Shown here: positions 8,681 through 17,555 of the stretch, piece after piece
Numbering within the stretch: position 1 is the first letter of the stretch
Layout of the letters: each line of letters starts with the position of its first letter
Source of the DNA: Nocardioides sp. QY071
GTDB taxonomy: Bacteria; Actinomycetota; Actinomycetes; Propionibacteriales; Nocardioidaceae
Assembly: GCF_029961765.1 (NCBI RefSeq)
Contig: NZ_CP124681.1
Location: forward strand, 2,046,001 to 2,110,000
Length of the DNA stretch: 64,000 bases
Reading direction: 5' to 3'
Position numbers and translations under genes: made by a program
The notes under the pieces: generated by a model
Told to the model about the DNA's origin: nothing
What the model saw: the letters and a program-made list of their open reading frames with translations, nothing else
Databases searched by the model: none

Positions 8681-9592
8681 TCAGATGTGGCGGCGGAGCG
8701 CGACGGCCGCGGCGAGGAGGGCCGCAGCGCTGCCGATGCGACCGGCGAGGGCGCGCGCCCGGTCCAGGTCGGCACGAACCGGTGCCGGCCCGTCGCCCAT
8801 CACCGCGCGGTGCTCGACCCGGCCGCCGTAGTCGTTGGTGCCGCCCAGCCGGATGCCGAGTGCGCCGGCGAAGGCGGCCTCGACCGGACCGGCGTTGGGG
8901 CTGGGGTGGCCGGCCGCGTCCCGACGCCAGGCCCGCCACGCTCCTCGCGGGTCGGTGCCGAGGGCGGTGGCGAGGGCGGCCGTGAGCCGCGAGCCGGGCA
9001 GGTTGAGCAGGTCGTCGAGGCGCGCGGCGGCCCAGCCGAACCGCTCGTACCGCGCGCTGCGGTGCCCGACCATCGCGTCGAGGGTGTTGGCGGCGCGGTA
9101 GCCCACCAGGCCGGGTACGCCGGCGACGGCGCCCCACACCAGCGGCGCGACCACGGCGTCGCTGGTGTTCTCGGCCAGCGACTCGAGGGTCGCCCGGACC
9201 ACCTCGGCCTCGTCGAGGCGGGTCGTGTCGCGCCCGACCAGGTGGGTCAGCCGCTGTCGTGCTGCCGGGAGGTCCTCCGCCGCCAGGAGCCGGGCGACCG
9301 TGGTGGTCTCGCGGTCCAGGGAGGTGCCGCCGAGGACCGCCCAGGTGGCGGCCGCGGTGACGAGCGTGCGGTGGAGCGGGCGGGGCAGGGCGCGCTCGGC
9401 CGCGATGCCGAGCGCGACGGCGCCGCCGACCAGGGTGCCGGCGTACAGCACCCCGGTGGCGCGGTCGTCACGCCACAGGCTCCGCTCCAGTGCGGCCGCG
9501 ACCCGACCGAAGCCGGCGACGGGATGACCACGCCGCGGATCGGCGAGGAGCCGATCCGCGGCGTACCCGAGCAGGAGTCCGGCAGCCCTCAC
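8681..9592 (-). CDS. cobD: Adenosylcobinamide-phosphate synthase CobD/CbiB
   Basis: A 303-residue integral membrane protein that attaches the aminopropanol (phosphate) arm to adenosylcobyric acid. Family segments are LLLGYAADRLLADPRRGHPV at the N-terminus, ESLAENTSDAVVAPLVWG in the middle and RDAAGHPSPNAGPVEAAFAG near the C-terminus. The GTG at 9592 overlaps the cbtA stop (GTGA). It belongs to the riboswitch-led cbtB-cbtA-cobD transcript. A perfect 14-bp inverted repeat lies in its early codons (9531-9563). The amino-alcohol substrate probably comes from CobC at 11299-12288. Confidence 0.93.
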   Translation of the reverse strand: MRAAGLLLGYAADRLLADPRRGHPVAGFGRVAAALERSLWRDDRATGVLYAGTLVGGAVALGIAAERALPRPLHRTLVTAAATWAVLGGTSLDRETTTVARLLAAEDLPAARQRLTHLVGRDTTRLDEAEVVRATLESLAENTSDAVVAPLVWGAVAGVPGLVGYRAANTLDAMVGHRSARYERFGWAAARLDDLLNLPGSRLTAALATALGTDPRGAWRAWRRDAAGHPSPNAGPVEAAFAGALGIRLGGTNDYGGRVEHRAVMGDGPAPVRADLDRARALAGRIGSAAALLAAAVALRRHI

Positions 9593-10416
9593 AGGCTGGC
9601 GGCGAGCTCGCGGCGGGCGAGGTCCGCCGCCGCACGGTCGTGGAGCCGGCCCACCAGGACGGTCAGGCCGACGCCGATGCTCGCCCAGAGGGCGGCGAGG
9701 GTGATCAGCGAGGAGCGGCGGAAGTACCACAGCGTGTCGGCCGGGAAGTCGCCGAGCTCGTTGACCGTCGGCAGCAGGTACGCGGCGACGTAGACCACCG
9801 CCACGTAGGCGCCGGCGCCGATGAAGGCGGCCGTCCAGCCGTCGTACCTCTTGCGTAGGCGGTTGGCGAGCACCACCACGGCGATGGCGGCGAGGACCGA
9901 GACCAGCAGCAGCCCGAAGTACGACGCCGTGCGGCCGCCGATCGTGTCACCGCTGCCGACCGCGGGCGGCGTGGCGGGGTACTTCGTGAACGGCACGAGC
10001 GTGACCGCCACGAACCCGAGCAGCGCCACCAGCGCGGTGGACCCGCGCGCGGAGAGCCCGAGCCGGCCGAGCACGGCGGCCGCGGCGAGGGAGCTCAGGC
10101 CGCCGAGGGCGGCCCCGATGGCGAGGGTGCCGGTCAGCAGGCCCCAGCTCTTCTGGTTCTCGCGCGAGATCTCGACCATCCCGGCCTCGTCGGCCGGCTC
10201 CTCGGCGTGCTCGGCGTGGCCGGCGGTGTCCGCGTCGTCGGCGGGTGCCTGCGCGGCAGCCGACTCCTCGAGCGCGATGGCGTCGTCGACGTACGGCTCA
10301 CCGAAGGCGAACGCGACGACGAAGGCGATCAGGCCGGCGACCAGGCCCACCGCGAGTCCGCGGAGGAGGAAGGCGGCCGGGCTGAGGACAGACCTGTCCC
10401 CGGGAACGGTGCCCAC
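9589..10416 (-). CDS. cbtA: Predicted cobalt transporter subunit CbtA
   Basis: A 275-residue membrane protein with about five hydrophobic segments: FLLRGLAVGLVAGLIAFVVA, then a long acidic, His-containing loop (about 55-85, GHAEHAEEPADEAG), then four further helices. The layout and the FGEPYVDDAIALEE segment match the CbtA family, which occurs under cobalamin riboswitches and is predicted to import cobalt. The acidic/His loop could gather metal. It overlaps cobD by 4 bases and follows cbtB by 6, and is co-transcribed with both. Confidence 0.9.
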   Translation of the reverse strand: MGTVPGDRSVLSPAAFLLRGLAVGLVAGLIAFVVAFAFGEPYVDDAIALEESAAAQAPADDADTAGHAEHAEEPADEAGMVEISRENQKSWGLLTGTLAIGAALGGLSSLAAAAVLGRLGLSARGSTALVALLGFVAVTLVPFTKYPATPPAVGSGDTIGGRTASYFGLLLVSVLAAIAVVVLANRLRKRYDGWTAAFIGAGAYVAVVYVAAYLLPTVNELGDFPADTLWYFRRSSLITLAALWASIGVGLTVLVGRLHDRAAADLARRELAASL

Positions 10417-10422
10417 GGCAGG

Positions 10423-10644
10423 TCAGTGGCAGGGGTAGCCGAGCAGGTGGCGGGCGTCGTGGACCCACTCGTGCACGGCGTTGCCGGCGGGGAGCGAGAT
10501 CGCACCCTGGTCGGCGCTCACGAAGAAGATCGCCAGCATGGCGAGCAGGCCGAAGAAGACGACCCAGGTGCCGAGCTGCAGGAGCGGGACGACCGGGACC
10601 TGGACGGCCGGCGCGGCGAGAGGGGTGGCAGAGGACTGCGACAT
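10423..10644 (-). CDS. cbtB: Predicted cobalt transporter subunit CbtB
   Basis: A 73-residue protein with one membrane helix (LGTWVVFFGLLAMLAIFFVS) and the family-defining C-terminus HEWVHDARHLLGYPCH, whose His/Cys residues are the likely metal ligands. The ATG at 10644 has a strong ribosome site (complement of CCTCCT at 10651-10656). An upstream in-frame ATG at 10704 lies inside the riboswitch and is rejected. It is the first gene behind the cobalamin riboswitch; cbtA follows after 6 bases. Confidence 0.9.
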   Translation of the reverse strand: MSQSSATPLAAPAVQVPVVPLLQLGTWVVFFGLLAMLAIFFVSADQGAISLPAGNAVHEWVHDARHLLGYPCH

Positions 10645-10689
10645 TTGTTGCCTCCTCAGGGATTCAGCGTCCCTGGTCAGTGGATGTGA

Positions 10690-10815
10690 GGTGTGCGCAG
10701 GCACTCGTTCCTGACTTCACCGCACCCGACCCTGCTGTGGTTGCTGGGGCGGAGGCGGTGTCACAGTAGCGCGACTGTGCCGGACTCTCACCGGCTTCCT
10801 CGTGCCTGCAGGAAG
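10690..10815 (-). ncRNA. Cobalamin riboswitch upstream of cbtB-cbtA-cobD
   Basis: The minus strand reads GGAAGCCGGTGAGAGTCCGG followed by the CACAG...CGC.ACTGTGAC segment, the B12-box core of the cobalamin aptamer. Closing arms GCAGGCAC (complement of 10803-10810) and GTGCCTGC (complement of 10697-10704) pair to enclose it. Downstream, a CAGGGA/TCCCTG hairpin (10657-10675) abuts the cbtB ribosome site, a plausible expression platform in which bound adenosylcobalamin lowers translation. The outer limits are approximate. Confidence 0.92.
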
Positions 10816-10872
10816 GACTCTAGGGCATCGCGGGTCTTGGCGGGGAGCTGTCCGCTGGCGCCGCGGGTCCTG

Positions 10873-10902
10873 ATGTTGCGGTTTGGTCCCAAACCGCAAC
10901 AT
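10873..10902. repeat. Perfect 12-bp palindrome between cobalamin riboswitch and GPP34 remnant
   Basis: Arms ATGTTGCGGTTT and AAACCGCAACAT enclose the loop GGTCCC, giving a perfect 12-bp stem. It lies just before the riboswitch promoter region on the minus strand and about 75 bases before the degenerate gene on the plus strand. No T-run follows, so an intrinsic terminator is unlikely. A protein operator is more plausible. Confidence 0.7.
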
Positions 10903-10975
10903 TTCGGGCCCTTCACGTGCGGTCTCTGCCCAATCGACGACCTCTGGACGAGGTACGGCGCTCTACGCTCGAGCC

Positions 10976-11309
10976 ATGTCCATGGCCGGTGACCTGGTCC
11001 TGATCACGACCGACCCGACCTCGGGACAGAGCCTGCTCGGGTCGACGGAGACCGATCCGGTACTGGGCGGCGCGCTGCGAGGTGGAGGGGGCGCCGAAGC
11101 GGGCGCGGCTCCGCGTGGTCTCGACGGTCCCGATCGGTACGCCGGCGCATGACCGCGCGCGGGCAAAGGACATCGCGCGCGGTGAGTGGCCGGGAGCGGC
11201 GGCGAGTGCTGCTGTCACGACAGCCAGCGCCGCGGTCAGCGCGGCGGTGACCTCGGCGGTGACCTCGGCGGTCGTGGCGGCGTCCGCGGGCGGTGCCGCT
11301 AGCTCCTGA
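10976..11309 (+). pseudogene. Frameshifted remnant of a GOLPH3/GPP34-family protein gene
   Basis: From the ATG at 10976 the protein reads MSMAGDLVLITTDPTSGQSL then LLGSTETDPVLGGALRG, which resembles the N-terminus of actinobacterial GPP34 proteins. It then loses sense and stops at 11152. A second frame takes over from about 11076 with EVEGAPKRARLRVVSTVP and IGTPAHDRARAKDIA, the next part of that family, ending in an Ala/Val/Thr-rich tail at 11309. A non-triplet deletion that removed the helix after GGAL would explain both halves. TACGCT 6 bases before the ATG suggests an old leaderless promoter. The end overlaps cobC tail to tail by 11 bases. The family call rests on recalled sequence patterns. 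Confidence 0.55.
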
Positions 11310-12288
11310 GCGCTGCCAGCAGGATGTCGGTCGTGTCCGGTGGTCGGACAGCGATCCGGACCCAGCTGTCGTCCAGGCCGGGGAAGGTGTCGGCCCGTCG
11401 TACGGCGATGCCCTGCTTCCGCAGTGCCGCGTGCACACCGGTGCCGGCCCGGGCGAGCACGAAGGAAGCGGCCGAGGCGAGGTGGTGGATCCCGAGGTCG
11501 GCGAGCCCCTTCTCGAGGTGCTCGCGCCAGTCCTGGAGCTGCTCGGCCCTGCTGCGGGCCTCCTGCGACGCCTGGGGGGTCAGGCAGGCGATCACGGCGG
11601 CCGCGGCGGTGGTGCCGACCGACCAGGGCGTCTGTGCGCGCGCCAGGCCGGCGATCGCCCGCGGGTCGCCCACGACGTAGCCCGCGCGGATGCCGGGGAT
11701 GCCCCAGTGCTTGGTCAGCGAGCGGAGCACGACCAGCCCGTCGAGAGGTACGCCGGCCAGCGAGTCGGGCTCGCCCGGCACGCAGTCCATGAACGCCTCG
11801 TCGACCACGACCAGCCGGCCGGGTGCGCGGAGTGCCGAAAGCGTGGCTGCCGGGTGCAGCACGCCGGTCGGGTTGGTCGGGTTGCCGAGGACCACGAGGT
11901 CGGCGTCCTCGGGGACGAGTGCCGGGTCGAGGACGAACGGCTCGCGCAGCACGACCTCCGTGACCACGTGGCCGGCCTGCTCGAGGGCGGCGTGCGGCTC
12001 GGTGAACTGCGGGTGCACCACGACCGGGCGCCGCCAGGCATGCAGCCGGGCGACGAGCGTGAACGCCTCCGCGGCGCCGGCGGTGACCAGCACGTCGTCC
12101 TCCGCCCGCCCGTGGTGGGCGGCCACGGCACGCCGCGCGAGGGTCGGGTCCGGGTAGGCGCCGACCTCGTCCAGTGAGGCGCGCAGGGCTGCGGTGAGCC
12201 ACCCGGGCCGCGGGCCGTCGTACACGTTGACGGCGAGGTCGAGCATCCCGCGCGCCTCGACGTCGCCGTGGTGGCGCAGGTCAACCAT
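11299..12288 (-). CDS. cobC: PLP-dependent threonine-phosphate decarboxylase-like CobC
   Basis: A 329-residue fold-type I aminotransferase-family protein with the substrate/cofactor segment LGNPTNPTGVLHP, VVDEAFMD and the Schiff-base lysine in RSLTKHWGIPGIRAGY. In cobalamin clusters this protein supplies the (R)-1-amino-2-propanol (phosphate) linker by decarboxylating threonine phosphate. It is the last gene of the ten-gene minus-strand operon and overlaps cobB by 8 bases. Because histidinol-phosphate aminotransferase has the same fold, the call depends partly on context. Note that Salmonella uses the name CobD for this enzyme. Confidence 0.88.
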   Translation of the reverse strand: MVDLRHHGDVEARGMLDLAVNVYDGPRPGWLTAALRASLDEVGAYPDPTLARRAVAAHHGRAEDDVLVTAGAAEAFTLVARLHAWRRPVVVHPQFTEPHAALEQAGHVVTEVVLREPFVLDPALVPEDADLVVLGNPTNPTGVLHPAATLSALRAPGRLVVVDEAFMDCVPGEPDSLAGVPLDGLVVLRSLTKHWGIPGIRAGYVVGDPRAIAGLARAQTPWSVGTTAAAAVIACLTPQASQEARSRAEQLQDWREHLEKGLADLGIHHLASAASFVLARAGTGVHAALRKQGIAVRRADTFPGLDDSWVRIAVRPPDTTDILLAALRS

Positions 12289-13624
12289 GGGCGTGCACCG
12301 CCTCGGCGAAGCGCTGTGCCAGGTGGGGATGGCCGGCCCAGTGCGTGTGGAGGTACGACGCGTGCAGGGTCGGCGAAGCGAAGCCGACGGCCGCGCCGTC
12401 GACGGTCCAGGCCGGGGTCCCGGCGACCGTCGGGGTGACCGTGGTGCGGTGGAACTCGTGACCGGTCACCTGCTCGCCCACGCGGGTGAGCAGGGTGTCG
12501 GCCGGTGCGGTGGCGACGGGGTAGCGCAGGGTGAGTCGGTCGGTCATCGCGGCATCGGCGTCGAGGACCCCCGCCATGGGGGCACCGTCGAGGGTGCGGC
12601 ACAGGTAGAGCAGGCCGGCGCACTCGGCGACGGTCGGCAGCCCGTCGAGCACGGCCTCCCTGATCCGGGCCCGGAGGGCGCTGTTGGCCGTCAGGTCGGC
12701 GGCGTGCACCTCGGGGAAGCCGCCGCCGAGATAGAGACCCGCGGTGCCGTCGGGGAGCGTCTCGTCGTGGGCGGGGTCGAAGGGGACGACGTCGCAGCCG
12801 TGGGCGGCGAGGAGCTCGGCGGTCTCGGCGTACCGGAAGGTGAAGGCTCGGCCCGCCGCGACGGCCACTTTCTGCCGGGTCGGCGCGATTGCGGAGCCAC
12901 TTCGCGCCGGGTCGGCGGTCCAGGGGGTCGCTTCGAGGGGTGGGGCGGTTCGAGCGAGGGTGAGGACGGCGTCCAGGTCGACGTGCTCGGCGACCACCTC
13001 GGCCAGCCGGGCCACGACCTCCCCGGACCCCCCTCGCTCGGCGGCGGTGACCAGGCCCAGGTGCCGCGAGGGGGTGGCGATCGAGGCGTCGCGGGGGAGC
13101 ACGCCCAGCACGGGCAGGGAGATCGAGGAGCGGACCTCGTGCGCGTGCCGCGCCGAGCCGGCCTGGTTGAGGATCACCCCTGCGACCGTGACGGTCGGGT
13201 CCCAGGTCGCCATCCCGTGCACGACAGCGCCGATCGAGCGCGAGGATCGGGAGATGTCGACGACGAGCACCACGGGGGTCCGGGTCAGCGCCGCGACGTG
13301 CGCGGTGGAGGAGAAGCCGTGGCCGCCGATCCGGCCGTCGTACAGGCCCATCACGCCCTCGACGACCGCGACGTCGGCGCCGGCCGCACCGTGCAGCAGC
13401 AGGGGAGCGACGAGCTCCTCGCCGACCAGGTGGGGGTCCAGGTTGCGGCCGGGACGCCCGCAGGCGAGCGCGTGGTAGCCGGGGTCGATGTAGTCGGGGC
13501 CGACCTTGTGCCCGCTGACCTGGTGTCCCGCGGCCGCCAGCGCGGCCATCAGGCCGGTGGCAACGGTCGTCTTGCCCTGCCCGGTGGCCGGGGCGGCGAC
13601 GACGATGCGGGCCAGGGCTACCAC
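12281..13624 (-). CDS. cobB: Hydrogenobyrinic acid a,c-diamide synthase CobB
   Basis: A 447-residue glutamine amidotransferase that amidates the a and c side chains of hydrogenobyrinic acid. The N-terminal P-loop is APATGQGKTTVATGL, followed by HKVGPDYIDPGYHALA and VEGVMGLYDGR. The C-terminal glutaminase domain has the nucleophile in TVAECAGLLYL, and GHEFHRTTV near the end. The GTG at 13624 overlaps the cobO stop by 7 bases and starts the P-loop domain directly; the long frame upstream is the shadow of cobO and is rejected. It overlaps cobC by 8 bases. Confidence 0.94.
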   Translation of the reverse strand: MVALARIVVAAPATGQGKTTVATGLMAALAAAGHQVSGHKVGPDYIDPGYHALACGRPGRNLDPHLVGEELVAPLLLHGAAGADVAVVEGVMGLYDGRIGGHGFSSTAHVAALTRTPVVLVVDISRSSRSIGAVVHGMATWDPTVTVAGVILNQAGSARHAHEVRSSISLPVLGVLPRDASIATPSRHLGLVTAAERGGSGEVVARLAEVVAEHVDLDAVLTLARTAPPLEATPWTADPARSGSAIAPTRQKVAVAAGRAFTFRYAETAELLAAHGCDVVPFDPAHDETLPDGTAGLYLGGGFPEVHAADLTANSALRARIREAVLDGLPTVAECAGLLYLCRTLDGAPMAGVLDADAAMTDRLTLRYPVATAPADTLLTRVGEQVTGHEFHRTTVTPTVAGTPAWTVDGAAVGFASPTLHASYLHTHWAGHPHLAQRFAEAVHAHG

Positions 13625-14214
13625 TCGATGCCCTTCTGGCCCTTCTGGCCGGCGTCCATCGGGTGCTTGACCTTGGTCATCTCGGTGACCAGGTCGGCGA
13701 GCTCGACCAGCTTGGGGTCGGCGCGGCGGCCGGTGATCACGACGTGCTGGTGGCCGGGCCGGTTGGCGAGGGTCTCCACGACGTCGTCGATGTCGACCCA
13801 GCCCCAGTTGATCGGGTACGTGAACTCGTCGAGCAGGTACAGGTCGTGCTGCTCGGCCGCGATCCGCCGCTTGATCTCCGCCCAGCCCTCGGCCGCGTCG
13901 GCGGCGTGGTCCTCCTCGGACCCGGCCTTGCGCGACCAGGACCAGCCGGAGCCCATCTTGTGCCACTCGACGGTGCCGCTCCCAGGGGGGAGCCGCTCGA
14001 AGGCGGTCTGCTCGCCGAGGCGCCACTTCGCGGACTTCACGAACTGGAACACCCCGATGTCCCAGCCCTGGTTCCAGCCGCGCAGCGCCAGCCCGAAGGC
14101 GGCGGTCGACTTCCCCTTGCCGTCACCGGTGTGCACCATCACGAGCGGCCGGTTGCGGCGTTGGCGGGTGGTCAACCCGTCATCGGGTACGACGAGCGGC
14201 TGGCCCTCAGGCAT
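13618..14214 (-). CDS. cobO: Corrinoid adenosyltransferase CobO
   Basis: A 198-residue ATP:cob(I)yrinic acid a,c-diamide adenosyltransferase of the CobA/CobO/BtuR type, which adds the upper adenosyl ligand. It has the unusual P-loop VHTGDGKGKSTAAFGLA, QFVKSAKWRLGE, LLDEFTYPINWGW and the C-terminal MTKVKHPMDAGQKGQKGIEW typical of CobO. The ATG at 14214 overlaps the bluB stop by 8 bases. It sits between bluB and cobB in the riboswitch operon. Confidence 0.95.
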   Translation of the reverse strand: MPEGQPLVVPDDGLTTRQRRNRPLVMVHTGDGKGKSTAAFGLALRGWNQGWDIGVFQFVKSAKWRLGEQTAFERLPPGSGTVEWHKMGSGWSWSRKAGSEEDHAADAAEGWAEIKRRIAAEQHDLYLLDEFTYPINWGWVDIDDVVETLANRPGHQHVVITGRRADPKLVELADLVTEMTKVKHPMDAGQKGQKGIEW

Positions 14215-14851
14215 GGTCGGTCTCCCTTGCTTGCCAGGTGTCTTCGTGGATGGCGTCGGCGAGCGGGCGGCGCGAGCGCCACCCGTGCCGCTCGAGGTCG
14301 GGCACGGTCTCCAGGTGGCTGACGGTGCCGAGGCAGAGCCAGGCGACCGGGCGTACGTCGGCCGGGATCCCCAGCAGGGACCGGAGGAAGTCCTCGCGAT
14401 AGAACGAGACCCAGCCCAGCCCGAGACCTTCGGCGGTCGCGGCGAGCCAGAGGTTCTGGATCGCCAGCACGGTGGAGTAGAGGCCGGCGTCGGCGATCGC
14501 GTGCCGGCCGAGCACGTGCGTGCCACCGCGGGCCTGGCTGTGGGTGACCACGACCCCCAGCGACGACTCGCAGATCCCCTCGACCTTGATCCTGTCGAAG
14601 GTGGTGCGCCGCTCGGGCGGCAGCGAGGCCGCGAAGGTGTCGCGCTCGGTGGCGACGTGGTCGCGGAACCTGCGCCGCAGCCCGGGATCGCGCACCAGCA
14701 CGAAGTCCCACGGCTGGGTCATGCCGACGCTCGGCGCGCGGTGCGCCGCCTCGAGGACACGGTGCAGCACGGCGTCGGGCACGGGGGAGCCGGTGAACTC
14801 GGCCCGGACGTCGCGGCGGCGCTCGATGACGTCGTACAGGCTCGTGCTCAT
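14207..14851 (-). CDS. bluB: 5,6-dimethylbenzimidazole synthase BluB
   Basis: A 214-residue nitroreductase-fold flavoprotein that splits reduced FMN with oxygen to form 5,6-dimethylbenzimidazole, the lower ligand of B12. The N-terminal [29 protein letters not shown] and [16 protein letters not shown] segments are characteristic, including the WVSFY motif that separates BluB from ordinary nitroreductases. The oxygen-dependent ligand route fits the aerobic corrin pathway here. Start and stop both overlap neighbouring genes (ATGA with the chelatase fusion, 8 bases with cobO). Confidence 0.93.
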   Translation of the reverse strand: MSTSLYDVIERRRDVRAEFTGSPVPDAVLHRVLEAAHRAPSVGMTQPWDFVLVRDPGLRRRFRDHVATERDTFAASLPPERRTTFDRIKVEGICESSLGVVVTHSQARGGTHVLGRHAIADAGLYSTVLAIQNLWLAATAEGLGLGWVSFYREDFLRSLLGIPADVRPVAWLCLGTVSHLETVPDLERHGWRSRRPLADAIHEDTWQARETDHA

Positions 14852-16791
14852 GCGGCTCGCCGGGTCACGTCGACCAGCGCCTCGGCGCTGACCTCGCCGA
14901 TCGGGACGTGCTCGGCGCCGAGGTGCTCGGCGAGCGTGGCCGCCAGGCCCATCCGCATCGGGCCGGACTCGCAGTCGACCACCACGCTGGCGACCCCGGC
15001 CTCCGCGAGCAGGCCCGCGGCCATCCGGGAGCGGAGCACGGCGTCGGCACCCGCGGTCGCTCGGCCGTCGGTGACCACGACGAGCAGGGCGCGGCGCTGC
15101 GGGTCGCGGGTGCGCTCGACGGCGAGCAGGTGCGCGGCCTCCAGGAGTCCCTCGGCGAGGGGCGTCCGGCCGCCGGAGGGCAGGTCCTCGAGCCGTTGCG
15201 CGGCGGCGTCGACGGAATGGGTCGGCGGCAGCGCCACCTCGGCGTCGTTGCCGCGGAAGGTGACCAGGCCGACCTTGTCGCGGCGCTGGTAGGCGTCCAG
15301 CAGCAGGCTCAGCACCGCCGTCTTGACCTGCTCCATCCGGCGCCGTGCGGCCATCGAGCCGGAGGCGTCGACACAGAAGAGCACGAGGTTCGACTCCCGT
15401 CCCTCGCGTAGGGCGACCCGCAGGTCGGCCGGCTCCAGCAGCAGCCGGCCCTCGGTCCGCCCGCGCGCGACCTGGTGGCGGACCGCGGCCCGGATGGTCT
15501 CGGTCAGGTGGATCGTGCCGCCGCTGCCGCCCTGTCGGCCGGGGGTGGTCGCGCCGATCCGGCGGCCGTTGCTGGTGCGGGCCCGGCTGCGGCGCCCGGC
15601 GGTCCCGGTGCCGACGCCGCGGACGCTCAGCAGCCGGGTGCGGTACGCCGCGCCGGTCGGTGCCACGTTGCTGGGCGCGCTGCCCGTGCCGTCGCCGCCG
15701 GTCGGTGGGGCGCCGTCGGGAGCGGGGGTGTCGACCGGGTCGCCGTCGGTGTCGTCGGCGTCGTCGGCAGCGCCGTCACCCTCCGGTGCGGGGCCCTGCG
15801 GCTCGGGGCCGTCGTCGGGGCCGTCCGGCTCCGGCGGCAGGTCGTCGTCGCCGAGCACCTGGTCGAGCAGGTCCTCGTCCAGCCCGGGCGCGTCGAACGG
15901 CTTGCGGCGCCGACGGTGCGGCAGCGCCAGTCGGGCGGCCACCCGGATGTCGTCGAGGCTCACCTGCGACCGCCCGGACCAGGCGGCGTGGGCGACGGCC
16001 GTGCGGGCCGTGACGATGTCGGCGCGCAGGCCGTCGACGTCGAAGGCCGCGCACACCTCGGCGATCTTGAGCAGCCCGGCGTCGGTCAGCCGGACCTCGC
16101 CGACGAGCGCGCGGGCAGCGGCGATCCGCGCCTGCAGCGCGGACTCCGCCTCGGCGTACCTGGCGGCGAACCCGGCCGGGTCGGCGTCGTAGGCCATCCG
16201 CCGGCGGACCACCTCGGCCCGCAGCGCCGGGTCGCGCGGTGCGGCGACCTCCACGGTCAGGCCGAACCGGTCGAGCAGCTGCGGGCGCAGCTCGCCCTCC
16301 TCGGGGTTCATGGTGCCGACCAGCACGAACCGCGCCTCGTGGGTCATCGAGACCCCGTCGCGCTCGACGGTCGCGCGGCCCATCGCGGCTGCGTCGAGCA
16401 GCAGGTCGACGAGGTGGTCGTGCAGCAGGTTGACCTCGTCGACGTACAGGATCCCGCGGTGGGCCTTGGCCAGCAGCCCGGGCTCGTACTCCGCCTTGCC
16501 CTCCGCAAGCGCGCTCTTGAGGTTGATCGAGCCGGTGACCCGGTCCTCCGTGGCGCCGATCGGCAGCTCCACGAGGGGCACGGGCCGCTCGTCGACCGGC
16601 GGGAGCACGGCTGCCAGGGCGCGAACGATCGTCGACTTGGCGGTGCCCTTCTCGCCGCGCACCAGCACGCCCCCGACCTCGGGGGCGATCGTGGTGAGGA
16701 TCAGGGCCAGCGCCATCGGGTCCGGCCCTTCGGGGCCGTCGGCGCCGACCACGGCGCTGAACGGGAAGTGGTGGACGTGGGGGGAGCTCAT
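14848..16791 (-). CDS. Putative cobaltochelatase ChlI-ChlD fusion (AAA+ and VWA domains)
   Basis: A 647-residue fusion. The N-terminal AAA+ domain (to about residue 320) has Walker [10 protein letters not shown], the [11 protein letters not shown]alker B region and [20 protein letters not shown]. An acidic Pro/Asp/Gly linker (about 330-400) leads to a VWA domain with MIDAS motif DASGSM and late [10 protein letters not shown]. It combines the small (I) and middle (D) subunits of Mg-chelatase-type machines. Since CobN is encoded in the window and no cobS/cobT-type chelatase pair is seen, it probably powers cobalt insertion with CobN. It lies between cobM and bluB with 4-base overlaps on both sides. 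Confidence 0.9.
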   Translation of the reverse strand: MSSPHVHHFPFSAVVGADGPEGPDPMALALILTTIAPEVGGVLVRGEKGTAKSTIVRALAAVLPPVDERPVPLVELPIGATEDRVTGSINLKSALAEGKAEYEPGLLAKAHRGILYVDEVNLLHDHLVDLLLDAAAMGRATVERDGVSMTHEARFVLVGTMNPEEGELRPQLLDRFGLTVEVAAPRDPALRAEVVRRRMAYDADPAGFAARYAEAESALQARIAAARALVGEVRLTDAGLLKIAEVCAAFDVDGLRADIVTARTAVAHAAWSGRSQVSLDDIRVAARLALPHRRRRKPFDAPGLDEDLLDQVLGDDDLPPEPDGPDDGPEPQGPAPEGDGAADDADDTDGDPVDTPAPDGAPPTGGDGTGSAPSNVAPTGAAYRTRLLSVRGVGTGTAGRRSRARTSNGRRIGATTPGRQGGSGGTIHLTETIRAAVRHQVARGRTEGRLLLEPADLRVALREGRESNLVLFCVDASGSMAARRRMEQVKTAVLSLLLDAYQRRDKVGLVTFRGNDAEVALPPTHSVDAAAQRLEDLPSGGRTPLAEGLLEAAHLLAVERTRDPQRRALLVVVTDGRATAGADAVLRSRMAAGLLAEAGVASVVVDCESGPMRMGLAATLAEHLGAEHVPIGEVSAEALVDVTRRAA

Positions 16792-17555
16792 CGGAGGCGC
16801 TCCTTCCGGGCGAGGCGTTCGGGTGAGTAGAGGTAGGACTCGGCGGCTCGGGGGTCGGTGACCGAGGCCAGCGCCGGGCCGACCAGGATCACGGCGGCCT
16901 GGCGCAGGCCGGCGTCCTCGACCAGGCCGGCGATGGTGGCGACGGTGCCGCGCAGCACCAGCTCCTCGGGCTGCGAGGCACGGGAGACCACCGCGACCGG
17001 GCAGTCGGCCCCGTAGTGCGGTGTCAGCTCGGCCATCAGCGCCGCCGTGCGGGTGATCGCGAGGTGCAGCACCAGGGTCGCCCCGGTCGCTGCGTACGCC
17101 GCCAGCGACTCGCCCTCCGGCATCGCCGTCGAGCGCGCCTGGGTGCGGGTCAGCACCACCGACTGCGCGACCAGCGGCACGGTCAGCTCGCGCCCGACGA
17201 TCGCGGCCGCGGCGGCGTACGCCGGGACGCCGGGAGTCACGTCCCACTGCACCCCAGCCGCGTCGAGGCGCCGGGTCTGCTCGTGCAGGGCGGAGTAGAG
17301 CGACGGGTCGCCCGAGGTCAGCCGGATGACATCGCGACCGGCGACGTGCGCCTCCACCATGACGGCGGTGATCCGGTCGAGGTCGAGGTCCTGGGTGTCG
17401 ACCCGCCGCGCGCCGTCGCGGCAGTGCGAGAGCACCTCGGCATCCAGGTAGGTGCCGGGGTAGAGGACCACGTCGGCCGCGCTCAGCAGGGCCGCGGCGC
17501 GCAGGGTGATCAGGTCGGCCGCGCCGGGGCCGGCGCCGACGAAGTGCACCGTCAC
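16788..17555 (-). CDS. cobM: Precorrin-4 C11-methyltransferase CobM
   Basis: A 255-residue SAM-dependent corrin methyltransferase that converts precorrin-4 to precorrin-5. Diagnostic parts are [18 protein letters not shown] at the N-terminus, [27 protein letters not shown] and [16 protein letters not shown], the last typical of CobM/CbiF. The GTG at 17555 overlaps the cobL stop (GTGA) and starts at the first strand of the fold. The 3' end overlaps the chelatase fusion by 4 bases. Confidence 0.95.
   Translation of the reverse strand: MTVHFVGAGPGAADLITLRAAALLSAADVVLYPGTYLDAEVLSHCRDGARRVDTQDLDLDRITAVMVEAHVAGRDVIRLTSGDPSLYSALHEQTRRLDAAGVQWDVTPGVPAYAAAAAIVGRELTVPLVAQSVVLTRTQARSTAMPEGESLAAYAATGATLVLHLAITRTAALMAELTPHYGADCPVAVVSRASQPEELVLRGTVATIAGLVEDAGLRQAAVILVGPALASVTDPRAAESYLYSPERLARKERLR

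Noticed and set aside
10883..11152. 89-codon plus-strand frame as an intact gene
   Set aside because: Only its middle part looks like protein, and the homologous continuation lies in another frame; treated as a pseudogene.
12194..15292. 1032-codon plus-strand frame opposite cobB-cobO-bluB
   Set aside because: No domain or signal; complements of well-supported minus-strand genes.
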